This document shows, piece by piece, positions 34,211 through 42,480 of a stretch of 64,000 nt of DNA. A program made the position numbers and the translations under genes. The DNA comes from JBDSSS01 sp963764195 (GTDB lineage: Bacteria > Actinomycetota > Actinomycetes > Actinomycetales > Dermatophilaceae), in contig CAVXRG010000008.1 in the NCBI GenBank assembly GCA_963764195.1, positions 242,664 to 306,663 on the forward strand. The letters run 5' to 3'. Position 1 is the first letter of the stretch; each line of letters opens with the position of its first letter. The notes beneath the pieces are model-generated. The model was not told where the DNA came from, ran no database searches, and was given only the letters and a program-made list of their open reading frames with translations.

Positions 34211-35350
34211 CTAGTGCAGCGTGTCGTTAGTTGTTTGACGCTTGCCTGATTGGGATGATGGGGCATGGCGAATCGTCCTGCCCCGGCGTTGGGGTTGCGT
34301 GAAGGTGATCGTGACCGGTTGACCCGGATGGTGCGGTCCAGCGCTGGTCGGGCCGGGCTGGCGCAGCGGGCGCGGATCGTGTTGCTGGCGGCGGACGGGT
34401 GAGTCGAACACAGCGATCGCGCGAGCGGGTTGGGGTGTCTCGTCCGACGGTGATCGGCTGGCGGGAGCGTTACGCGGCGTCCGGCTTGGACGGGCTGGAC
34501 GATGAGCCTCGATCGGGGCGTCCACGCGAGCATGACCATCGCTCGATCGTGGCGGCGACGTTGAAGCCGCCGCCGAAGAAGTACGGGGTGACCCACTGGT
34601 CCTCGCGCCTGCTGGGCCGGCATCTGGGGATCAGCAACGGCACGGTCGCCAAAGCGTGGCGGGACTACGGCGTGCGCCAGCCGTGGCGGGCGGGGAGACG
34701 TTCAAGTTCTCCACCGACCCGGAGCTGGTCGGCAAGGTCACCGACGTCGTCGGGCTGTACCTGGCGCCGCCGGAGAACGCGATCGTGCTGTGCATGGATG
34801 AGAAGTCCCAGATCCAGGCGTTGGACCGGACCGCGCCGATGCTGCCGATGCAACCCGGCCTGCCGGAGCGGCGCACCCACGACTACAAGCGCAACGGCAC
34901 CTCGACCCTGTTCGCGGCGCTGGAGATCGCCACCGGCAAGGTCACCGCGGCGTGCAAGCCCCGGCACCGCCACCAGGAGTTCCTCGCGTTCCTCAAGCAG
35001 GTCGCCCGCGCCTACCCCGAGACCGGCGAGCTGCACCTGGTGATGGACAACTACGCCGCCCACAAGCGGGTCGAGGTCCGCGACTGGCTCGCCGCGAACC
35101 CCCGGATCCACGTCCACTTCACCCCGACGTCCGGCTCGTGGCTGAACCTCGTCGAGGTCTGGTTCGGGATCATCGAACGCCAGGCCATCCACCGCGGCAC
35201 GCTTCCGATCGCGTCAAGGACCTCAACGCCAAGATCCGCGCCTTCATCGACGGCTGGAACGACCGCTGCCACCCCTTCGTGTGGACCAAGACCCCCGACG
35301 AGATCCTCAAGAAGGCCAACCGTCAGACCACTTCAAACACGAGCCACTAG
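34211..35350 (+). mobile_element. IS630 family insertion sequence (inactive copy)
   Basis: About 1,140 bp. The left end CTAGTGCAGCGTGTC and the right end, read inwards, CTAGTGGCTCGTGTT form imperfect inverted repeats, each containing the TA dinucleotide that IS630 elements duplicate. The right end lies against a relic IS21-type terminus (35353-35410). One plus-strand transposase gene fills the element and is broken by several frameshifts. Confidence 0.85.
34265..35350 (+). pseudogene. IS630 transposase, several frameshifts
   Basis: ATG 34265 begins MANRPAPALGLREGDRDRL. After about 45 codons a stop appears; helix-turn-helix residues (AVGVSRPTVIGWRERYAASG) follow in another frame. The catalytic core lies in a third frame: VLCMDEKSQIQALDR (first Asp), LVMDNYAAHK (second Asp), SGSWLNLVEVWF (Glu). 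The C-terminus RVKDLNAKIRAFIDGWNDR returns to another frame and stops at 35350. At least three indels, so inactive as given. Confidence 0.88.
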
Positions 35351-35352
35351 AA

Positions 35353-35410
35353 CCCCAGGGGGTCAGTATTCAACCGACGAATGGAGGTCAGTTTTCGGCC
35401 GCCGTTGACA
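35353..35410. mobile_element. Relic terminus of an IS21-type element
   Basis: Read on the minus strand it starts TGTCAACGGCGGCC and contains two copies of a short motif ending ACTGACC(T/C)CC. A terminal TGT with multiple internal repeats is typical of IS21-family ends. No istA or istB gene remains. It cuts the rhamnosyltransferase remnant exactly after the codons for DERAPV. Confidence 0.6.
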
Positions 35411-35585
35411 GACCGGAGCGCGTTCATCTGCGAGGTGGTGCGAAAGATAGTTCACAGGGCGAACGACGGACGAGTCCGGGTTGAGGCGGGAGATTCCCAT
35501 CAGTCCAGCAGAGAACATGCGCTGGAGTACCTTCCGCACGTTCCAGAACACACCGTCCTGGTAGATGGCGGTGACCAGGTCCGCT
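35411..35585 (-). pseudogene. Remnant of a second rhamnosyltransferase-like gene
   Basis: About 58 codons encode FWNVRKVLQRMFSAGLMGIS, then RLNPDSSVVRPVNYLSHHL and ADERAPV. This closely matches the FWNARKVVQRMFSAGLM to DERAPV part of the intact gene at 33065-33919, same strand. It is bounded by the IS21 terminus on one side and ISL3 sequence on the other. Clear trace of a lost paralogue. Confidence 0.85.
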
Positions 35586-35661
35586 TCACCCACACCAGCC
35601 GCACCGGACGGCCGAAGCAGGGCGCGTCGATCAGCGCGACCTCACGCCGGCCGTGGCTAAG

Positions 35662-37377
35662 CCTCGATCCACCGATGGACAGGTCGCCGTGAGGTGATCT
35701 GGCGCGTCGGAACATGAGAATGCCCCTGTGCTGCAGCAGAATTGGAGTTCTTCAGGCAACAACCCGCGCCGCACGCAAGGGGCATCTCGTAGGTGAAACT
35801 CTCTCACACCCTGACCCGGACTTCCGCGGTCTTCGATGACCCGAACCTCGTGTCGTCCGCCGGCCTGGTCCCGGTGATGGCGCTGGCCGACACGGCCGGC
35901 CTGCGAACCCTCACGGATGAGCGCCTGACGGTTCCCACGGACAAGGGCGCCCACGCCGGGCTGAAGGTCGCCTCACTGATCGGCGGAATGCTCGCCGGCG
36001 CGGACAGCATCGATGACATGGCGGTGCTGCGCCACGGCGGGATGAACAAGGTCTTCACCGCCGCCTACGCGCCCTCCACGCTCGGGTCGTTCCTGCGCGC
36101 GTTCACCTTCGGGCACGTGCGACAACTGGACGCGGTCGCATCCCGGTTCCTGGTCGGGCGGCTGGCCGGTGTGACCCCTTTGCTGGGCGGCGACCACGCC
36201 CAAGACGAGAAGAGGAACACCGCCCGCACAGCCGGCCCGTACGCGTTGGTCGATGTCGACGACACGATCATCGAGGTCCACGGCCACCAGAAACAGGGAA
36301 CCGGGTTCGGCTACTCCAAGGTCCGCGGGCTCAACGCGGTCCTGGCCACCCTCACCACCACCGGGCGGGCGCCCGTCATCGTCGCTCAGCGGCTGCGCAA
36401 GGGCTCCTGCGGGTCCCCACGGGGCGCGGCCCGGCTGATCGGCGACTCTGTCAAACAAGCCCGACGCCTGCTCGGGAAGGACCAGGCGGTCTGGTCCGGA
36501 TGGACTCCGCGTACTTCGGTGGCCCCGCCGTCCGAGCCGCCCTGACCGGCGGCGCCGACGTGTCCGTCACTGCCCGGCTCACTGCCACGACCAAGGCCGC
36601 GATCGCCGGCATCGACGACGATGCGTGGACCACGATCGAGTACACCGACGCGATCCGCGACGAGACCACCGGGGAGTGGATCTCCCGGGCCGAGGTCGCC
36701 GAGATCCCGTTCACCGCGTTCGCCGCGCAGAAGACCGCGCACCAGGTCCCCGGCCGGCTGTCGTGCGCCGCATCCCCGACCTCAACGCCGAACGGAACAG
36801 GCCGCCGGGCAAGACGCCCTGTTCGACGTGTGGCGCTTCCACGCGTTCTTCACCACCGCCGACCCGGACATGCTCGACACCGTGGCCGCCGACAAGACCC
36901 ACCGGCACCACGCGATCATCGAACAGGTACACGCCGACCTGAAGAGCTCCGCCCTCGCGCACCTCCCGTCGGGGAAGTTCACCGCGAACGCCGCCTGGCT
37001 CGTGCTGGCCGTATCGCGTTCAACCTCACCCGCGCGGCCGCCACGCTGACCGGGAGCCCGCCGTGACCACGTCCACGACCGCGACGATCCGCCGCACGCT
37101 GATCACCGTCCCGGCCCGGATCGCATCCTCGCCCGCCGGATCACCTTGCACCTGCCGACGGACTGGACCTGGGAGACCGCGTGGACCCAGCTGTTCACGC
37201 TCGGCTGCGGGCCCAGCCGCGGCCGCACGGACCTGACCACCCCGCCGGAGACGGCACGAACGACGCCCACCGTGGAACACCCCGACAGCGAGGCCGGGCG
37301 ATCACCTATGCCGTCACCCGAGCGTCAGCCCACGAGCCCGATCAGAGCGCCCTCCACCAGCCATCGGTGGATCGAGG
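35662..37377 (+). mobile_element. IS1380 family element, copy 1, with 5-bp target duplication
   Basis: About 1,716 bp. Inverted repeats CCTCGATCCACCGATGG (left, 35662) and its complement (right, ending 37377). Flanked by CTAAG at 35657-35661 and 37378-37382. Inserted into an ISL3 transposase gene. Confidence 0.92.
35793..37235 (+). pseudogene. IS1380 transposase, copy 1 (frameshifted)
   Basis: GTG 35793 begins MKLSHTLTRTSAVFDDPNLV. The first 230 codons are intact, including ALVDVDDTIIEVHGHQKQGTG (catalytic Asp region). A base is lost near 36490, where copy 2 reads VLVRMDSAYFGG; further shifts occur near 36765, 36800 and 37015. The stop equivalent to copy 2 is at 37233-37235. Not functional as given. 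Confidence 0.9.
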
Positions 37378-37679
37378 CTAAGGGCCACCACCCCGCACGC
37401 CGGGCACCCCGTCGGCCCCGGCGGCGACTCCACGAGCACCCGGAGATGCTCCTCGTCCTGGACCACCTCCACGACGTGCAGCCCTTCCAGGCCGACGAGG
37501 AGATCGCAGTTGCCGCAGTACACGGCAGGGGAAGAGCAGCGCGCGCCGGAGCACGCCGTAGGCTCGGCATCGTCGAGGTCCTCGCGGAGCAGAAGCTTGG
37601 TCGCTACTGATCCTGAGGGCCTCGACCCCTCCCACCGCGCATCACCAGACCGGGCGTGTCACCACCGCTCCCACCTCAG

Positions 37680-38022
37680 GTCCCAAGAGCCGTTCATCTG
37701 GACGCCGGCTACGACGGCGCCAAGACCGCGCCCTCCTGGACGAGATGGGCTGCCACAGCATGATCAGCATCGAGGGGTTCCCGCTCCAAGCAGGTGCCCG
37801 ATGGGTCATCGAACGGACCAACTCCTGGCACAACCGCGGCTTCAAGAAGCTCGGAATCTGCACCGAACGGCGAGCCCGCTTCATCAACGCCTTCATCGCT
37901 CTGGCCAACGCCGTGATCATCACCAGGCGACTGATCCGCATTGCTTGGACCGCCCACCGCTGGGCCGCCCGACCCACCAGACGTCCGTGACCTATCCGCG
38001 CGATCTCTTAGGGCGTTTCTGT
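37680..38022 (+). pseudogene. IS5 family transposase C-terminal remnant and right end
   Basis: Plus strand VHLDAGYDGAKT, a one-base shift near 37725, then ALLDEMGCHSMISIEGFPLQ, RWVIERTNSWHNRGFKKLGI, and NAVIITRRLIRIAW to a stop at 37990. This is the C-terminal catalytic region of IS5-type transposases (WVxERTNSW). The following GATCTCTTAGGGCGTTTCTG (38003-38022) looks like the terminal repeat. The N-terminal half is gone. Confidence 0.82.
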
Positions 38023-38146
38023 ATGGTCGGCAGCCGACGGGTCGGGCCTGGGCAGGAGGCTTGTCCCCGTCAGCACCACCGTGTCAGCGACGACCAGGCA
38101 CCTCGGCAGGTCGGCGCTAGTGGACATTCCCATTCGCCCAAACCGC

Positions 38147-40012
38147 CTATTCTTCCCCCTCTGCGTCAATGTCAGGGACCTGGAACGAACCGACGTGATC
38201 AGCCACTGTGTCAAGCTCGGAGAATGATGACACGGCGTCTGCTGCGAGGAACGTGATCAGATGTAGCAGCGGCTGCACGTGACCCGGCTTCATCTCCGCA
38301 GTTTCAAATGCCGCCAACTTCTCCAGGTCGATGACACCTTCAAACACCTCCGGACGTCGACTGACGACGGTCGTCCGAAGGTCGTCGAAGCACCATCGGA
38401 GGGCTGCGGCGATCGGACGTCTGTTCATGACGGGCACCTCGCCATCCCACACGAAGGGCTCGACGACAGGAGGCTTCACGGCAGTGCAGGACTCGAGCTC
38501 GGGATCCCACGTCTGGTCAGCGAATGGAATCTCCAAGAGTGGCGGTCGGAGCGTCGCAACATCTTGTAGTGGAATTCTGCGAGCCACCGCGAGCGGGGCC
38601 GCGCGTTCAACGCGACCCTCAGCGTTGTGTCGCGGCAAGCCGGTACGGCGCGTAGGACGACGCGTGGTACACGCCAAGTGCGCGCCATCCATCGCCAGAT
38701 CGATGCTCGCTGCGGTGCTTGCTCGGTATCTGCCCGATGTCATCGACGATGCGCAACTGGTGGCCAAAATAGCTGAGAAACTCGTCTTCGTTTTTCTGGC
38801 GTGCCTCATCGGTGAGGATGCCGCAGGTGTGCCAGTTGCTCAATGGATTCTGAACCATTGAGGCAACTCTTGCGACGTCTCGAAATGCCGCTTGCCGGCG
38901 ATGTTGCGAAGGCGGCCCTCTTGACCATGCAACTGGATATTCGACCGCGGAGGAACCTTTCCCGTAAAGAGCTGAGGGCTCATCTCACCCTCGGAGACGA
39001 AGTCGTGCTGGAGGAACTTGGCGCGTCGCATCACCTTCGGGGCGGGAAAGGCGCTCAGGCGGAACTCATGCTTATCGCCGAGCCCGAGGGCCCCGGCCAC
39101 TGCCTTCGCGGAGCGGATGTCCGGACTCCCCGGGGGCCCCCAGGTGAGGACGCTCTCGATCCGGTCGGCGCGCCCAGAGGCGGTGATCAGGCCTAGGAGC
39201 AGACGGCTCTGCCCTCGGGACAGCGGCACCGTGATAGGAAGGTTGCCGCTGTCCGAGGCGCGGGTTAGGGCAGTGATGCTCTCGAACGCGTTGTCCCAGT
39301 AGGTGTCGCGGTTGTTGGCGTACAGGCGTCGCATCTCCTCGTCGTATAGAGGCTGCTCCTCTTCGCGATGGATGACTGGTCGGCGATCGGGCGGCCGGTA
39401 GATGGTGGACGCTTGAGGGAGCGACTCGACTCCCTGAAACATGCTGTGGTCGTTGAGTGCGATCGACGCGCTCAGGGCTGAGCGGGCAAAGTCTGGGTCT
39501 AGGTCGAATCGGGTCGACAACGTCCTGCCATAGCAAGCAATTGATGCCCGGGTCGACGCCACGAAGCGGTCCGGCGCGTCGCTGTAATAGATCTGGACGG
39601 ACGCCATCATGTTCCGCCATACCGCAACGTCCCCATCGGACGTGGCCTTGAGTGCGGCGTACTCGCCATTTGCCCGGGAGTCCGGATCCAAGGTTGTCTC
39701 GGGGACCCTCTCGACGGCCTTCCCGCTGACCGGGTCGATCATCCAGCCGAGGAAGAAGCGCAGGCCTACATCGTCCCGCTCCAGGCGGTCCTGAGGCCTT
39801 ATGGGTGGGAGGTCACTCCCCCACACCAGCACCGAAATCGAGCTGTCACGTGAGTACAAGTCGGAAGACGGCTCCGCACTCAGCCTGGGCAGCGCAACCT
39901 CCCTGCGAACGCGGCTCGGAGGCTTGACGTCGCCGACACATGAACGGTCCCAGATAAAGCATGAAGTCGAGCACCTGGGCACCCTAGTGTCGTTGTGCTG
40001 CCAACCATGCAT
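38147..40012 (-). pseudogene. Asparagine-synthase-like protein with degenerate PP-loop (frameshifted)
   Basis: Minus-strand frame 40012-38840 encodes a degenerate glutaminase-like N-terminal half (RFFLGWMIDPVSGKAVERVP, VWRNMMASVQIYYSDAPDRF, SMFQGVESLPQASTIYRPP) and an Asn-synthase-like domain (TVPLSRGQSRLLLGLITASG). The ATP pyrophosphatase loop SGGxDS is SRGQS here, so the Asp is missing. The sequence continues after frameshifts near 38850 and 38640 (QNPLSNWHTCGILTDEARQK, then DQTWDPELESCTAV to GEE stop at 38147). The start is uncertain. GC is lower than the left half. It probably served the same glycan cluster as the related gene at 55.6 kb; the current role is doubtful. Confidence 0.65.
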
Positions 40013-40129
40013 TGGCGATCATCGAGACGGATCATCGGGTGTAGTACCGGCTCTGAGAATGGAAGCGCCAAAAGGGGCGTCTGGGGCACCTAACGCGGAG
40101 TGGCACGTCCTGACAGGACGTCGGTGCTG

Positions 40130-40447
40130 TCAGCGCCAGAGACCGCGGGTGTCGATCACGGTCTTCTCGGCGAGCCTCCTGCGGTCGACGTGCTTGAACT
40201 CGCGATGGTCGACGAGCAGCACCACGATGTCCGCGGCCGCGATCCCGTCGTCCGTCGAGACGAGCTCGACGTTGTTGGGAGCCGCCAGCGAAGGGGGCAG
40301 CTCCTCGATGTCGGGCTTGACGGCCAGCACGCGCGAGGACGGGGGCGCTGGGCTAGCTGCTCGGCGATCTCCAGTGCCGCGATTCGCGCAAGTCGTCGAT
40401 GTCGGGCTAAAGGCCAGGCCAAGGGCGGCGATCACGGGGTCCGTAAG
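40130..40447 (-). pseudogene. C-terminal remnant of a second wecC-type UDP-sugar dehydrogenase
   Basis: About 105 codons: an AALGLAFSP block, a frameshift, then RVLAVKPDIEELPPSLAAPN and IVVLLVDHREFKHVDRRRLA ending TVIDTRGLWR at 40130. It aligns with the last quarter of the intact dehydrogenase at 49768-51015 (VVLLVDHKEFKNADRAML, SIIDTRGVWR). The upstream three quarters are missing where IS1380 copy 2 begins, and do not resume on its far side. Confidence 0.87.
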
Positions 40448-42187
40448 CCTCGATCCACCGATGGACAGGTCGCCGTGAGGTGATCTGGCGCGTCGGAACA
40501 TGAGAATGCCCCTGTGCTGCAGCAGAATTGGAGTTCTTCAGGCAACAACCCGCGCCGCACGCAAGGGGCATCTCGTAGGTGAAACTCTCTCACACCCTGA
40601 CCCGGACCTCCGCGGTCTTCGATGACCCGAACCTCGTGTCGTCCGCCGGACTCGTTCCGGTGATGGCGCTGGCCGACGCCGCCGGCCTACGCACGCTGAC
40701 CGATGAGCGGCTGACGGTGGCCACGGACAAGGGCGCGAACGCGGGCTTGAAGGTCGCCTCGATCGTGGGTGGGATGCTCGCCGGCGCGGACAGCATCGAT
40801 GACATGGCGGTGCTGCGCCACGGCGGGATGAACAAGGTCTTCACCGCCGCCTACGCGCCCTCCACGCTCGGGTCGTTCCTGCGCGCGTTCACCTTCGGGT
40901 ACGTCCGCAAACTCGAGGCGGGCGCGGCCCGGTTCGTGGTCGGCTTGCCGCACGCCGCTGTGGCCCGGTCGCCGAGCAGAGGTCCTCGACTCTCAAGACG
41001 AGCCTCAGAGGAACACCGCCGCCCTCGAGCCGACTGGCGGGTACGCGTTGGTCGATGTCGACGACACGATCATCGAGGTCCACGGCCACCAGAAACAGGG
41101 AGCCGGGTTCGGCTACTCCAAGGTCCGCGGGCTCAACGCGGTCCTGGCCACCCTCACCACCACCGGGCGGGCGCCCGTCATCGTCGCTCAGCGGCTCCGC
41201 AAGGGGTCCTGCGGGTCCCCACGCGGAGCGGCCCGGCTGATCGGCGACGCCGTCACACAAGCCCGACGCCTGCTCGGGAAGGACCAGGCGGTCCTGGTCC
41301 GGATGGACTCCGCGTACTTCGGTGGCCCCGCCGTCCGAGCCGCCCTGACCGGCGGCGCCGACGTGTCCGTCACCGCCCGGCTCACTGCCACGACCAAGGC
41401 CGCGATCGCCGGCATCGACGACGATGCGTGGACCACGATCGAGTACACCGACGCGATCCGCGACGAGACCACCGGGGAGTGGATCTCCCGGGCCGAGGTC
41501 GCCGAGATCCCGTTCACCGCGTTCGCCGCGCAGAAGACCGCGCACCAGGTCCCGGGCCGGCTCGTCGTGCGCCGCATCCCCGACCTCAACGCCGAACGGA
41601 ACCAGGCCGCCGGGCAAGACGCCCTGTTCGACGTGTGGCGCTTCCACGCGTTCTTCACCACCACCGACCCGGACATGCTCGACACCGTCGCCGCCGACAA
41701 GACCCACCGGCACCACGCGATCATCGAACAGGTACACGCCGACCTGAAGAGCTCCGCCCTCGCGCACCTCCCGTCGGGGAAGTTCACCGCGAACGCCGCC
41801 TGGCTCGTGCTGGCCGTGATCGCGTTCAACCTCACCCGCGCGGCGGCCACGCTGACCGGGGAGCCTGCCGTGACCACGTCCACGACCGCGACGATCCGCC
41901 GCACGCTGATCACCGTCCCGGCCCGGATCGCATCCTCCGCCCGCCGGATCACCTTGCACCTGCCGGAGGCCTGGACCTGGGAGACCGCGTGGACCCAGCT
42001 GTTCACGCTCGGCTGCGGGCCACCAGCCGCGGCCGCACGGACCTGACCACCCCGCCGGCGACGGCACGACTACGTCCACCGTGGAACACCCCGACAGCGA
42101 GGCCGGGCGATCACCTATGCCGTCACCCGAGCGTCAGCCCACGAGCCCGATCAGGACGCCCTCCACCAGCCCATCGGTGGATCGAGG
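40448..42187 (+). mobile_element. IS1380 family element, copy 2, without target duplication
   Basis: About 1,740 bp with the same inverted repeats as copy 1 (CCTCGATCCACCGATGG at 40448, complement ending 42187). Flanks differ: GTAAG on the left and CTTAG on the right, so no direct duplication. Together with the missing wecC part this suggests an adjacent deletion or recombination after insertion. Confidence 0.92.
40579..42046 (+). pseudogene. IS1380 transposase, copy 2 (frameshifted near 40940-41040)
   Basis: GTG 40579 begins MKLSHTLTRTSAVFDDPNLV. After about 120 codons (FTFGYVRKLEAGAARFVVG) the frame is lost across a divergent 100-bp stretch; from 41048 it is open to 42046: VDVDDTIIEVHG, VLVRMDSAYFGGPAVRAAL, HHAIIEQVHADLKSSALAHL. 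This copy keeps the whole C-terminal two thirds intact, unlike copy 1. About 480 residues if corrected. Confidence 0.9.
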
Positions 42188-42480
42188 CTTAGACACCGCC
42201 ACCGTCCACCGCTCAGGGGCTCACGCTCCGGATCGACACGACTCCTCGAGCAAGGGGTGGGGACTTCTACTTGGCCACCAGCGGGGACCTCACCTGGCCA
42301 CCAATGGGGACTTTCTCATGGCCATGGACACTCGCGGGCATCGAACGTGCACCCCGGGCCCCGGAGGGCGCCGACGGAGCATGGTTTCGTTGAGCTGACC
42401 TGGAATGGGGTAGTTTCAACTTTCGCTGGGGCCTCTCGCATGGTCGCCCAGCTACCGAGAACGCGAGGGTGGGATCAGCT
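42188..42480. mobile_element. Intergenic region with relic IS21-type terminus (42250-42330)
   Basis: No gene. Three repeats of the form TGGCCACCA(G/A)(C/T)GGGGAC or TGGCCA lie at about 42273-42330, and read on the minus strand the block starts TGTCCATGGCCATGAG. Terminal TGT with stepped internal repeats is typical of IS21-family ends; the element itself is absent. The rest is the upstream region of the glycosyltransferase at 42481, with GGTGGGA as ribosome site. Confidence 0.55.

Larger units (their letters stand above)
35588..37610 (-). pseudogene. ISL3 family transposase N-terminal fragment, split by IS1380 copy 1
   Basis: On the minus strand 37610-37383 encodes AEPTACSGARCSSPAVYC, GLEGLHVVEVVQDEEHLRV and SPPGPTGCPACGVVAL, and after removing IS1380 (35662-37377) it continues at 35661 as SHGRREVALIDAPCFGRPVR and VWVKRTW. 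This is the zinc-finger N-terminus typical of ISL3 transposases. The catalytic part is missing: the sequence runs into the rhamnosyltransferase remnant at about 35588. CTAAG is present at both IS1380 junctions. Confidence 0.85.
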
